From Bacillota bacterium (GTDB lineage Bacteria; Bacillota; Clostridia; Lutisporales; Lutisporaceae): a stretch of DNA of 37,678 nt. The position numbers and the translations under genes were made by a program. Below the pieces are notes generated by a model. That model was not told the origin of the DNA and searched no databases. It saw only the letters and a program-made list of their open reading frames with translations. Positions within the stretch are counted from its first letter, which is position 1, and every line of letters starts with the position of its first letter. The stretch is taken from assembly GCA_023230985.1 (NCBI GenBank), contig JALNWH010000004.1:1-37678 (forward strand), given 5' to 3'. Shown one piece after another: positions 25,966 to 34,244 of this stretch.

Positions 25966-26955
25966 ATGAGTTTTAATAGTATTTTAGGTCAGCCGGTGCT
26001 TGTGCAAAGTCTAAAAAATGCTATATATAATAGTATGATTTCAAATGCCTATATATTTAACGGGGCAAAAGGCTGCGGCAAGAAAACCGCAGCCAAAATT
26101 TTTGCTGCCGGTATTAATTGCATTAATGATAAAGAAAAACCTTGCGGGTTTTGCGCTTCATGCAGAAAAGCGGCAATAAATGCAAATCCGGATATTATAT
26201 ATATAAGACCAATAGGGAATAACATCAAAATAGAGCAAATTCGCGAACTGATTGGTATCACTTCTATAAAACCTTATGAAAATCTTTATAGAGTTGTGAT
26301 ACTTGAAAACGGAGATAAGATGAATCATGCGGCACAGGATGCTTTTTTAAAAACCTTAGAAGAACCGGAAGGAAATAATGTATTTATAATCATTACAGAA
26401 AACTATAATTCTCTACATCAAACTATAATATCCCGTTGCCAAGCTTTCAATTTTAAAGGTGTAAGCAAAGATATTATGAGAGATTATTTAATAAAAAATT
26501 TTAATCATTCGCCGGAAAAAATTGAATTTGCAATGGAAAAATCCAATGGTATAATAGGAAGGGCTATAGAAATACTTGATAATGAAGAAATTATATCCGA
26601 TGATATTTATTATAACTTGATTAGTGAGTTGTTACAAAATAAAAGGGTAATAGCATTGTCAATTTATGATGATGCTATCAAAACTAAAGAAGAAGCCTTG
26701 AAATTTCTGGATTATCTTATACATTGGTTTAGGAATATTCTTTTATTTAAAAGCGTCGGCGAGGATAAATTATTATTAGTCCGGGAAAAGGAAAAGAAGT
26801 TAGTAAAAGAGTATAGTATAAGAATAAAAGAAAAAAACGTATACATGATTATCGATATGATAAAGCAAGGCAGAAGGTTTATGGATTTTAATATCAGTAC
26901 TAAAAATACTATGGATAGTATTTTTTTAAAGATTTTGGAGGTATTCAATGATTAG
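25966..26955 (+). CDS. holB: DNA polymerase III subunit delta'
   Basis: About 329 aa from ATG 25966, with AAGGAAG upstream; the open frame extends back to a TTG at 25939 that would overlap darA. The nucleotide-binding loop reads GAKGCGKKT, where the residue after Gly-Lys is Lys rather than Thr/Ser, in line with delta' not hydrolysing ATP. CGFCASC (zinc) and SRCQAFNF are typical clamp-loader features. It is the stationary wall of the clamp loader with DnaX and HolA. It overlaps ricT by 8 bp. Confidence 0.94.
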   Translation: MSFNSILGQPVLVQSLKNAIYNSMISNAYIFNGAKGCGKKTAAKIFAAGINCINDKEKPCGFCASCRKAAINANPDIIYIRPIGNNIKIEQIRELIGITSIKPYENLYRVVILENGDKMNHAAQDAFLKTLEEPEGNNVFIIITENYNSLHQTIISRCQAFNFKGVSKDIMRDYLIKNFNHSPEKIEFAMEKSNGIIGRAIEILDNEEIISDDIYYNLISELLQNKRVIALSIYDDAIKTKEEALKFLDYLIHWFRNILLFKSVGEDKLLLVREKEKKLVKEYSIRIKEKNVYMIIDMIKQGRRFMDFNISTKNTMDSIFLKILEVFND

Positions 26956-27829
26956 AGTTGTAGGAGTGCGTTTTAAGAAAGCGGGCAAAATATATTATTT
27001 TGATCCCGGCGATTTAATGATAGAAAAAGACGACAATGTAATTGTAGAAACTATCAGAGGTATTGAATATGGAAATGCCGTTGTAGGTATAAGGGAAGTG
27101 CCGGAGGAAGAAATAGTGGCACCTTTAAAAAAGGTCATTAGAGTTGCGACAAAGGAAGATTCAATCAAATATGAAGAGAATATATCAAAAGAAGGGGAAG
27201 CTTTTAGAATTTGTCTAGATAAGATAAATGATCATGGTTTAGAAATGAAACTCATTGATGTAGAATATACTTTTGATAATAATAAGGTTATTTTTTATTT
27301 TACGGCTGATGGCAGGGTAGATTTCAGAGAATTAGTCAAGGATTTGGCATCTATTTTTAAAACAAGAATAGAATTAAGGCAGATAGGTGTTAGGGATGAA
27401 GCAAAGATGATTTCAGGTATTGGGCCTTGCGGCAAAGAATTATGTTGTTCTACATTTTTAGGGGATTTTGAACCTGTTTCTATTAAAATGGCAAAAGAGC
27501 AGAATCTATCTTTGAATCCGTCTAAGATATCAGGCATATGCGGAAGACTAATGTGCTGTTTGAAATATGAGCAGGATATTTACGAAGAAGTCGGAAAGAT
27601 TTTGCCCAGTGTAGGGGCTTTAGTTGAGACCTCTTTGGGTAAAGGTGAAGTGGTGGAATCAAGTGTGCTTTATGAGAGTGTAAAGGTAAAGATGGATTGT
27701 CCTGATAATAATTCCAAGACCATAAAAGAGTTTTCTATGTATGATGTAAAGGAAATAATTCCGGGAAGAGGAAAAGAATTAGAAATAGATGAAGATACCT
27801 TAAAGGACTTGGAAAACCTTGAGGAGTAA
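26948..27829 (+). CDS. ricT: PSP1-domain Fe-S protein RicT (YaaT)
   Basis: 293 aa. The PSP1 domain carries the cysteine clusters CGKELCC and CGRLMCCLKY, which in Bacillus RicT take part in binding [4Fe-4S] clusters together with RicA and RicF. That complex affects RNase Y mRNA maturation, biofilm formation, competence and sporulation. The ATG overlaps the end of holB by 8 bp, so translation is coupled. RicA and RicF are not in the window. The 80-residue C-terminal part is acidic. Confidence 0.95.
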   Translation: MIRVVGVRFKKAGKIYYFDPGDLMIEKDDNVIVETIRGIEYGNAVVGIREVPEEEIVAPLKKVIRVATKEDSIKYEENISKEGEAFRICLDKINDHGLEMKLIDVEYTFDNNKVIFYFTADGRVDFRELVKDLASIFKTRIELRQIGVRDEAKMISGIGPCGKELCCSTFLGDFEPVSIKMAKEQNLSLNPSKISGICGRLMCCLKYEQDIYEEVGKILPSVGALVETSLGKGEVVESSVLYESVKVKMDCPDNNSKTIKEFSMYDVKEIIPGRGKELEIDEDTLKDLENLEE

Positions 27830-27845
27830 GTATAAATTTAGGGAC

Positions 27846-27873
27846 TTGCATTATTGCTTTTTAGTGGTAAAAT
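27846..27873 (+). promoter_or_regulatory. Probable promoter of the ferredoxin gene
   Basis: TTGCAT (27846-27851), a 16-nt spacer and TAAAAT (27868-27873), 30 nt before the ferredoxin start. Confidence 0.55.
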
Positions 27874-27902
27874 AGAAAAAGAGATTTAAGGAGGTGTCAT
27901 TT

Positions 27903-28076
27903 ATGGCATATGTAATAACCGATGATTGTATTAGCTGCGGAGCCTGTGAATCGGAATGTCCCGTTAGCTGCATTACCCCCGGTGATGATAAGTATGTTAT
28001 AAACCCGGATGAATGTATAGAATGCGGAGCCTGTGCAGATGTTTGTCCAGTAGATGCTCCTGTGCCTGAGGACTAA
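27903..28076 (+). CDS. 2[4Fe-4S] clostridial-type ferredoxin
   Basis: 57 aa. Two motifs, CISCGACESECP and CIECGACADVCP, each Cys-x2-Cys-x2-Cys-x3-Cys-Pro, bind two low-potential clusters. Note that the usual fourth cysteine-proline partners are conserved. It is a general electron carrier for anaerobic redox enzymes. ATG 27903 sits 6 nt after AAGGAGGTG; a GTG at 27894 lies inside that site. With its own promoter and a strong terminator (28090-28117) it forms a one-gene unit placed between ricT and trmN6. Confidence 0.97.
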   Translation: MAYVITDDCISCGACESECPVSCITPGDDKYVINPDECIECGACADVCPVDAPVPED

Positions 28077-28088
28077 TTTTAACTAATA

Positions 28089-28118
28089 AAAAAAAGACCG
28101 TAAAGGGTCTTTTTTTTA
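28089..28118 (+). terminator. Intrinsic terminator of the ferredoxin gene
   Basis: AAAAAAGACC pairs with GGTCTTTTTT around a short loop, with eight Ts at the 3' side, 12 nt after the stop codon. Confidence 0.9.
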
Positions 28119-28160
28119 CTAAATGAATTTAAATGCATACAACAGCTGAGGTGTTATAAT

Positions 28161-28901
28161 ATGAATGAAATTTTAAAACCCGGAGAAACATTAGATGATC
28201 TGCAAAACGGGTATTATATAATACAAAAAGAAAAAGCTTTTAGATTCGGTGTTGATGCGGTATTGCTTTCGGATTTTGCCAACATAAAAAGGACGGATAA
28301 TGTATTGGAGATGGGAACGGGTACCGGCATAATCCCTATTTTGATTCATGCGAAAAAACATCCTAAATTTATTACCGCTATAGAGATACAAGAAGATATG
28401 GCTGAAATGGCCGGGAGAAGTATCGCATATAATGATTTAGAAAATAATATAGATACTATCCTTATGGATTTAAAAAAGGCACCGGAAATATTGGGTAAAG
28501 GTAAATACAGTGCAATAATTACCAACCCTCCTTATTTAAAAAAGGGAAGCGGTATAATAAATCCGGAGATTGAGCAGGCTTCGGCACGTTTTGAAATTAA
28601 TTGCACATTATCGGATGTCATCGACTCCGCTCATCAATTACTCATGCCTAAAGGAAGGTTTTATATGGTACATAGAACAGATAGGCTTGCAGATATAATA
28701 TGTGCTATGAGAGATAAAGGAATTGAGCCCAAAAAGATGAGATTTGTACATTCGTCTTATGATAAAAAACCTCACTTGCTTCTTATAGAAGGAGTAAAAG
28801 GCGGCAAACCCGAATTAAAGCTTATGGAACCTTTATATATTTATGATGATAAGGGGAATTATTCTAAAGAGATAAATGCTATTTATGGGAGGGCTGAATA
28901 A
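28161..28901 (+). CDS. trmN6: tRNA1(Val) adenine-37 N6-methyltransferase-like (YabB/TrmN6)
   Basis: 246 aa. The SAM-binding motif VLEMGTGTGIIPILI and the N6-methylation motif NPPY (IITNPPYLKKGSG) are clear, with the opening RFGVDAVLLSDFA characteristic of the TrmN6/YabB family. It should methylate an adenine near the tRNA anticodon. In Bacillus yabB also lies just before rsmI. The TAA stop overlaps the rsmI ATG by one base. Confidence 0.92.
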   Translation: MNEILKPGETLDDLQNGYYIIQKEKAFRFGVDAVLLSDFANIKRTDNVLEMGTGTGIIPILIHAKKHPKFITAIEIQEDMAEMAGRSIAYNDLENNIDTILMDLKKAPEILGKGKYSAIITNPPYLKKGSGIINPEIEQASARFEINCTLSDVIDSAHQLLMPKGRFYMVHRTDRLADIICAMRDKGIEPKKMRFVHSSYDKKPHLLLIEGVKGGKPELKLMEPLYIYDDKGNYSKEINAIYGRAE

Positions 28902-29734
28902 TGGGTGTTTTGTATTTATGTGCTACTCCTATAGGTAATTTAGAGGATATAACTCTTAGGTGTTTGAGGATATTGGGTGAAGTGGATATTATTGCAGCCG
29001 AAGATACTCGGCGTACAATTAAACTTCTCAATCATTATAGTATAAATAAACCTCTAATGAGTTATCACGAACATAATAAAAAAGCAAAGGGAGAAGAAAT
29101 CATAGTTCTATTATCACAAGGAAAGGATATTGCCTTAGTATCCGATGCCGGTATGCCTTGTATTTCTGATCCGGGAGAAGACTTAGTAATACAATGTATA
29201 GAAAAAGGTATAAAAATAGTGCCAATCCCCGGTGCTTCTGCTTCTATTACCGCAATTTCTATTTCAGGGTTTGATACTGAAAGATTTGCATTTGAAGGAT
29301 TTTTGCCTAGGAAGGGAAAGGAAAGGGAAGAAAGATTAAATGAAATAGCTAAGGAAAAAAGGACAATTATCTTATACGAAGCGCCCCATAGATTGCTTAA
29401 AACTCTAAAGGATTTAAAAATATATTTAGGAAACAGAAATATATCCGTATCCAGAGAGCTTACGAAAAAGTTTGAAGAAACAATAAATACAAATATAATA
29501 GAAGCTATTAAAGAGTTTGAACAAAGGGATATTAAGGGAGAATTTGTTTTAGTGATAGAGGGAAAATTAAGCGATGAAGATGACTTGGATGGTGCTTGGA
29601 GAAATTTGAGTATAGAAGAACATATAAAATTTTTGATGGATTCCGGTTTTTCTAAAAAAGAGTCAATCGAAGAAGTTGCGAGACTGCGGAGAATACCAAA
29701 AAGAGAAGTATATAAAATATCCATTGATATTTGA
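28901..29734 (+). CDS. rsmI: 16S rRNA (cytidine-1402-2'-O)-methyltransferase
   Basis: 277 aa, tetrapyrrole-methylase fold. LYLCATPIGNLEDITLRCL, AAEDTRRTIKLLNHY, LVSDAGMPCISDPGEDLV and VPIPGASASITAI are the RsmI signatures. It methylates the ribose of C1402 in the decoding centre, with RsmH acting on the base. Coupled to the preceding methyltransferase gene by a one-base overlap, with GGGAGGG upstream. Confidence 0.97.
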   Translation: MGVLYLCATPIGNLEDITLRCLRILGEVDIIAAEDTRRTIKLLNHYSINKPLMSYHEHNKKAKGEEIIVLLSQGKDIALVSDAGMPCISDPGEDLVIQCIEKGIKIVPIPGASASITAISISGFDTERFAFEGFLPRKGKEREERLNEIAKEKRTIILYEAPHRLLKTLKDLKIYLGNRNISVSRELTKKFEETINTNIIEAIKEFEQRDIKGEFVLVIEGKLSDEDDLDGAWRNLSIEEHIKFLMDSGFSKKESIEEVARLRRIPKREVYKISIDI

Positions 29735-29773
29735 ATATTAATCTAATATAATCTTGGATGAAGGAGTGATATT

Positions 29774-29968
29774 ATGGAATTTACAAAAGACATGACCGTA
29801 GCTGAAGTATTAAAAGCCAATCCTAAAACAGCACAGGTTTTTATGGCTTACGGAATGCATTGTCTAACTTGTCCCGGCGCAACAAGTGAAACTATCGAAC
29901 AGGCGGCAATAGTTCATGGCTTTAGATACAATGCTATTTTGGATGACTTGAATAAATTAGAAAAATAA
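29774..29968 (+). CDS. DUF1858-domain protein
   Basis: 64 aa. MTVAEVLKANPKTAQVF followed by YGMHCLTCPGA matches DUF1858, a small domain common in anaerobes alone or joined to redox proteins. The Cys-x2-Cys pair (CLTC) could bind metal or a thiol, but the function is not known. It has a good ribosome binding site (AAGGAGTG) and ends before a strong terminator. Confidence 0.92.
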   Translation: MEFTKDMTVAEVLKANPKTAQVFMAYGMHCLTCPGATSETIEQAAIVHGFRYNAILDDLNKLEK

Positions 29969-30002
29969 AGCTTTAGCGAGCTTTGAAATTAAGGTATTAA
30001 AT

Positions 30003-30037
30003 TATAAAAAGGTTAGTTAAAAACTAACCTTTTTATA
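30003..30037. terminator. Bidirectional terminator
   Basis: A 16-bp perfect stem (TATAAAAAGGTTAGTT with its complement) and a 3-nt loop, with T-rich flanks on both strands. It separates the convergent DUF1858 and abrB-like genes. Confidence 0.92.
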
Positions 30038-30053
30038 ATTTTTTTATATAGAA

Positions 30054-30296
30054 TTAATTGTTTTTTAACTCTTCCATGCATTCGGGACAAATAATTTTGC
30101 CTTTATATATTTGAGTGTCTTTTGCATTGCCGCAGAAAATGCATGCAGGTTCATATTTTTTTAAGATAATATGTTCTCCATCTACATATATTTCAAGGGA
30201 ATTCTTTTCTTCGATGTTTAGAACATTTCTTAGTTCTTTAGGTATAACAATTCTTCCAAGTTCATCTACTTTTCTTACTATTCCGGTTGATTTCAT
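30054..30296 (-). CDS. abrB: AbrB/SpoVT-family transition regulator with C-terminal zinc ribbon
   Basis: 80 aa. The swapped-hairpin DNA-binding domain STGIVRKVDELGRIVIPKEL is followed by a C-terminal Cys-x2-Cys ... Cys-x2-Cys (CIFC / CPEC) zinc ribbon, the usual clostridial layout. Such proteins repress stationary-phase genes during growth. The ATG at 30296 follows AAAGGAGGGATAT; an upstream in-frame extension to 30386 would lie inside the promoter and is rejected. The position after rsmI matches abrB in Bacillus, though there both genes' exact orientation should be compared. Confidence 0.93.
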   Translation of the reverse strand: MKSTGIVRKVDELGRIVIPKELRNVLNIEEKNSLEIYVDGEHIILKKYEPACIFCGNAKDTQIYKGKIICPECMEELKNN

Positions 30297-30348
30297 ATAT
30301 ATCCCTCCTTTCTTTAAAGTACAAAATTCGACAAGTCTCTCAGATAAA

Positions 30349-30377
30349 ATGTTAACAGATATGCCAATTAAAGTCAA
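30349..30377 (-). promoter_or_regulatory. Promoter of the abrB-like gene
   Basis: On the minus strand TTGACT (30377-30372), a 17-nt spacer and TAACAT (30354-30349) with TGt before the -10. This puts the transcript start about 45 nt upstream of the ATG. Confidence 0.75.
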
Positions 30378-30540
30378 CATGTTCATAAAAATTATTTTGT
30401 AAACTTATTGTAACTATTTTGGGTAATTTTATAAAGATTATATATTTTTGGTCATTGTGAACAACACTTTTTTTTACACTTATAATTATCTCTCTTTAAT
30501 AGTATAATTGTTATTAGTTTAATATTCAGGGGTGACATAT

Positions 30541-31848
30541 TTGTTATTATTCGGATTTATTATTGCTAATATTATAACTATTATATTCTTGTTTAAGAAA
30601 GGCTATAAATTAAAAACTTTATATAAAATGATGATTGCCGGCATTATTGAATGTAAAGTAATTTTTATAATAATATTATTAATGGGGGCTACAATTTCAG
30701 TATGGCTTTCTTCCGGCATCGTCCCCGGCCTTATATATTATGGCTTTGATTATTTAAAAGGAATTAACTTTGTCCTGGCTGCCTTTTTAAGTACTATGAT
30801 AATTTCATTTATTATGGGCACTGCTGTCGGCACCTTGAGTACGATTGGCATCGCTTTTTTAGGTATAGGAACAGGACTTAATATTCCTGCACCTATACTC
30901 TTAGGTGCTATTGTTTCCGGCTCTTTTATCGCAGATAAGGTAGCTCCTATATCCTCACTTACAAATTTGACTATACAAATGACAGGAACCAAGTATAGAG
31001 ATTATCTTAAATCTTCACTTTTTACTTTGATTCCGACAGTGTTATTATCATCTTTTGTATATATTTTTATAGGGATGAAGTACTCCTGCAGTATTGATAC
31101 AAATGTGATAATGCAGTATCAATCAACGATATATGAAGCTTTTGTAATAACACCTTATTTCATGTTATTTCCTATTCTTTTTGTGATTTTAGCATTTACC
31201 GGTTTTAACATAGTTTATAATATGTCTATAGGCGTAACAATAGCATCTGTATTGACTATTTTTGTGCAAAAGATTTCTTTTTCAAATTTAATTAAAGCCA
31301 TATTGTGGGGTTTTAATGCGCAAACCGGAGTAAGTTCATTGGATGAATTGGTTTCAGGCGGTGGCGTTATTCCTTTAATAGAAGTGTTATTTATAGTTTT
31401 GGGGTCAGTCACTTTAAGCTCACTATTTCAAGGTACTCAATTACTAAAGCCGATGATAAAGGCTTTATATAAAGAAAGTGACGGAAAACTTAGTCTTATT
31501 GCTAAAACCGGATTATTAAGCATCTTATTTGTAACAATAACTTTTGACCAAACAGTGGGTATAATAATACCTGCAAATATCGCTTCCTGTAGGTTTGATA
31601 GATTAGGCTTAAAAAGAAGCCTTCTGGCAAGGACTATATCAGATACGGGAACAATTATCGCACCGTTACAGCCTTGGAATGTTAATTCTATAATTATTTA
31701 CGGTGTGACAGGAATATCTGCATTGTCCTACGCACCTTATGCGGCGCTTTGTTATATAAGTCCTATAATTGCTTTAATAAGTGGTATGATCAGCTTTAAT
31801 AAATTGGAAATCAATAAAAAACAAAAAAACTTGGAATTAGAGGCATGA
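30541..31848 (+). CDS. NhaC-family Na+/H+ antiporter
   Basis: About 435 aa with ~11 membrane segments. AFLGIGTGLNIPAPILLGAI, SGSFIADKVAPISSLTNL and the C-terminal SDTGTIIAPLQPWNVNS are characteristic of NhaC-type antiporters, which exchange Na+ (sometimes coupled to malate/lactate or arginine/ornithine) for protons. The exact ions cannot be told. The frame opens at GTG 30532, but AGGGGTGA there is a ribosome binding site, so TTG 30541 is the likelier start. Monocistronic; convergent with speE. Confidence 0.88.
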   Translation: MLLFGFIIANIITIIFLFKKGYKLKTLYKMMIAGIIECKVIFIIILLMGATISVWLSSGIVPGLIYYGFDYLKGINFVLAAFLSTMIISFIMGTAVGTLSTIGIAFLGIGTGLNIPAPILLGAIVSGSFIADKVAPISSLTNLTIQMTGTKYRDYLKSSLFTLIPTVLLSSFVYIFIGMKYSCSIDTNVIMQYQSTIYEAFVITPYFMLFPILFVILAFTGFNIVYNMSIGVTIASVLTIFVQKISFSNLIKAILWGFNAQTGVSSLDELVSGGGVIPLIEVLFIVLGSVTLSSLFQGTQLLKPMIKALYKESDGKLSLIAKTGLLSILFVTITFDQTVGIIIPANIASCRFDRLGLKRSLLARTISDTGTIIAPLQPWNVNSIIIYGVTGISALSYAPYAALCYISPIIALISGMISFNKLEINKKQKNLELEA

Positions 31849-31912
31849 GATCGGGTTTTCTATTTTATGTAGACACTGTATGAAGTACCAGCATAAGCAA
31901 ATGAAGACATGG

Positions 31913-32761
31913 TTATAGGCTTTTTTTAACGAATTCGGGTAAGCAAAAACAACTTTCTAAAATTTCTTTGTTAACATACTGATTACCTTCAACAAGTTTA
32001 TCCGTTTTAACACTAATCTCATTCTTTGATGCCATGGTAAAACTCCATAGGCCCCCGGGATAAGTTGGCACCGTTGCCGTATACAATTTCACGTCTTTAT
32101 ATATACTTTGTAATGTTTTATATATTTTTTTCATAATTGAAGTATAAAAGATAGGTGATTCACTTTGACAGACAAATATGCCATCGTCATTTAATATTTT
32201 AAATATATTACTATAAAACTCTGCAGAAAACAACTTTACCGCAGGCCCTATGGGATCTGATGAATCAACAATTACAATATCGTAAAGTTCCTTGCACTCC
32301 TTAGCATATTTAACTCCATCGGCAAAAATATGATTTATTCTATTGTCTTGCTTCATACCTGCTATTTCTTTTAGATATTTTTTAGAGGCTGCTACCACCA
32401 TTTCATCAATTTCCACCATATCAATTTTCTCTATATACGGATACTTGGCTATTTCTTTTACAGCTCCGCAGTCTCCGCCGCCTATAATAAGAATATTCTT
32501 GGGACCGGGATGTGCACAGATTGGCACATGGGTAATCATTTCATTATAAATAAAGCCATCGGTAACAGTTGTTTGAACTGCGTCATCCAAAATAAGTGTC
32601 TTGCCAAAATCATATGTATCGGCTATTACTATGTGTTGATAAGGTGAATAGACATCGTATATTATTTCTTTTATTCGATAATCAATTCTCAAATTTTCTT
32701 TTTCCTCTTCTGTAAACCATAAGGATGTCTTGTATTCCAACTCAGTATTATTCTTAATCAT
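31913..32761 (-). CDS. speE: Spermidine synthase (polyamine aminopropyltransferase)
   Basis: 282 aa from the ATG at 32761, which follows AAGGAGG; an upstream extension to 32827 overlaps the promoter and is rejected. LWFTEEEKENLRI at the start, ILIIGGGDCGAVKEIAKYP (nucleotide loop), VEIDEMVV and the catalytic Asp in IVDSSDPIGPA identify SpeE. It transfers an aminopropyl group from decarboxylated SAM to putrescine or a related amine. No speD gene is visible here. A functional link with the decarboxylase at 24150-25601 is inferred. Confidence 0.95.
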   Translation of the reverse strand: MIKNNTELEYKTSLWFTEEEKENLRIDYRIKEIIYDVYSPYQHIVIADTYDFGKTLILDDAVQTTVTDGFIYNEMITHVPICAHPGPKNILIIGGGDCGAVKEIAKYPYIEKIDMVEIDEMVVAASKKYLKEIAGMKQDNRINHIFADGVKYAKECKELYDIVIVDSSDPIGPAVKLFSAEFYSNIFKILNDDGIFVCQSESPIFYTSIMKKIYKTLQSIYKDVKLYTATVPTYPGGLWSFTMASKNEISVKTDKLVEGNQYVNKEILESCFCLPEFVKKSL

Positions 32762-32795
32762 ATTAGCCTCCTTGTTTAGAATATTCGTATTGATT

Positions 32796-32824
32796 ACAAT
32801 AGCATAAAAAAGAAACTTTCGCAA
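32796..32824 (-). promoter_or_regulatory. Promoter of speE
   Basis: On the minus strand TTGCGA (32824-32819), a 17-nt spacer and TATTGT (32801-32796) with an extended TGc. It lies just past the terminator of the upstream gene. Confidence 0.7.
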
Positions 32825-32826
32825 CA

Positions 32827-32865
32827 AAAGTAAAAAGCAGCCCTAAAAAGGCTGCTTTTTACTTT
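32827..32865 (-). terminator. Strong terminator after the NlpC/P60 gene
   Basis: AAAGTAAAAAGCAGCC pairs with GGCTGCTTTTTACTTT (16 bp) around a 7-nt loop. It starts 11 nt past the stop of the endopeptidase gene on the minus strand. Confidence 0.9.
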
Positions 32866-32875
32866 CCTCCCGTAC

Positions 32876-33787
32876 TCAATCGTCATCATCTATATCCAAA
32901 TATCTTCTTGCGCCCATATAAACTCCGGTATACCGGCCAAAACTATCAATTACAACTCCGCGTCTATAAGAACTGGCATGTATGAAGTTGCCATCTCCTA
33001 TATAAATACCTACATGGTCTACCTTTTTGCCCGATTGAGAAAAGAAAACCAAATCACCTACAATTAAATCTTCCCTTTTTACCGGAGTACCTTTTCTTGC
33101 TTGCTCAGAGGCTCTTCTATCCAGCTTTATACCAAAATGTTTCATAACAAAGGTACTAAAACCTGAACAATCAAAAGCATTACCGGAAGCTGCTCCATAA
33201 ACATAGGGTTTACCTAAGTACTTTCTGGTGAATTCAACTAACGCACGACTTGTAACACCGGATTTTTCTTTAACAGGCTTTGGGAATAATTCATTTAACT
33301 TAGCCTGTGTGGCTTCATCAGGTTCTCCGGTTATTTCAAACCCTTGATTTTGTTGGAATACCTTTAAAGCTTCAATAGTAGCTGTATCAATTACATATGT
33401 TATCTCACCTTTATAAAGTCCTAATTCTTTTAAGTCTTTTTGAACAGAAGCCGCAAGCTCCTTTTCTTTTCTCTCTTTTTCTTTAACCAAGTTAATCTGC
33501 TTGATTTTAGCGTTTATGTAATTAAAAGTACCTTTGCCTACGATACCATCTACTTCAAGTTCATCATATTCTTCTTGAAATTTTATAACAGCTTCTTCAG
33601 TTATGGGACCAAAATAATTTGTAAATTCTTCTTCATGGAAATAACCCAGTTCATTTAGATATCTTTGAAGTGTATTGACATCATAACCGCTCATTCCTTT
33701 TTTTAAAACCCTATCACCGAAATCTGCGTTAGCAATGATGCAAAAGCTTAAAGAAAAGACTAAAACAAAGAAAATAAACCTTTTCAA
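32876..33787 (-). CDS. Secreted NlpC/P60 endopeptidase with two peptidoglycan-binding domains
   Basis: 303 aa. A signal peptide (KRFIFFVLVFSLSFCIIANA), two PG_binding_1-type repeats (~25-90 and ~110-170, with GYDVNTLQRYLNELGYF and KDLKELGLYKGEI), then an NlpC/P60 domain (~180-298). The catalytic triad is visible: Cys207 in FDCSGF, His258 in DHVGIYIGDG and His270 in FIHAS. It should cut stem peptides in the cell wall outside the cell. The start is TTG, with AGGAGGG six bases before. It is a single-gene unit with its own promoter and terminator; a spore-coat/germination or vegetative role cannot be separated. Confidence 0.94.
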   Translation of the reverse strand: MKRFIFFVLVFSLSFCIIANADFGDRVLKKGMSGYDVNTLQRYLNELGYFHEEEFTNYFGPITEEAVIKFQEEYDELEVDGIVGKGTFNYINAKIKQINLVKEKERKEKELAASVQKDLKELGLYKGEITYVIDTATIEALKVFQQNQGFEITGEPDEATQAKLNELFPKPVKEKSGVTSRALVEFTRKYLGKPYVYGAASGNAFDCSGFSTFVMKHFGIKLDRRASEQARKGTPVKREDLIVGDLVFFSQSGKKVDHVGIYIGDGNFIHASSYRRGVVIDSFGRYTGVYMGARRYLDIDDDD

Positions 33788-33838
33788 TTAAAACCCTCCT
33801 ATGTATATGCTACATAAGTTTGTAACAAGCTTTAAATA

Positions 33839-33867
33839 ATTATATAATATGTCCACATTAAAATCAA
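33839..33867 (-). promoter_or_regulatory. Promoter of the NlpC/P60 gene
   Basis: On the minus strand TTGATT (33867-33862), a 17-nt spacer and TATAAT (33844-33839), about 50 nt before the TTG start. Confidence 0.75.
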
Positions 33868-34017
33868 ACCATTTTATTTTTATTTTGCCCTTAGTTATAA
33901 AGTTTAATTGCTGTACATTGAGTAACATTTTATAAACAGACTTAATCGCCGGTTTGCTCAATTTTACGTAGTTTCCCATTGTAACTATGTCGGAGTACAT
34001 TATACGTAACACATACC

Positions 34018-34081
34018 GAGAGTTGCATAGATAGACCTGTCAAAATCATAATCAGTGTGCAGAGCCTACTATGCAACTCTC
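34018..34081. repeat. 64-bp inverted repeat sharing 18 bp with 301-318
   Basis: GAGAGTTGCATAG (34018-34030) is the exact complement of CTATGCAACTCTC (34069-34081), separated by 38 nt. The right arm plus five bases is identical to 301-318. The surrounding 457-nt gap (33788-34244) has no convincing gene; it also contains TTACGTA / TACGTAA at 33964-33970 and 34003-34009. The element does not look like a terminator because no T run follows. Confidence 0.65.
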
Positions 34082-34244
34082 TTAATTACCAATATGAATA
34101 TCCATGAAGTCATTTACGATAAAATAATGTATTTATGATCCATTATTGCATACATATGACAAATAAGTGCAGGCGTGAGGCGTATATTTATTTTTACCTT
34201 GCAAAACCTAGAAAAAGCAAATAAAAATTTAGGAGTGTGCAATT

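Noticed and set aside
29065..29724. 219-codon minus-strand frame inside rsmI
   Set aside because: Rich in Ser, Ile and Phe as expected for the complement of an AT-rich coding strand; rsmI on the plus strand is unambiguous.
30297..30386. 30-residue N-terminal extension of the AbrB-like protein
   Set aside because: It would be translated from promoter sequence; AAAGGAGG lies directly before the ATG at 30296.
32759..32827. N-terminal extension of spermidine synthase
   Set aside because: The extra 22 residues would overlap the promoter, and a strong ribosome binding site lies before the internal ATG at 32761.
33788..34012. 74-codon open frame on the minus strand upstream of the NlpC/P60 gene
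   Set aside because: It covers the promoter at 33839-33867, has no ribosome binding site and resembles no family; its low-complexity composition fits random AT-rich DNA.
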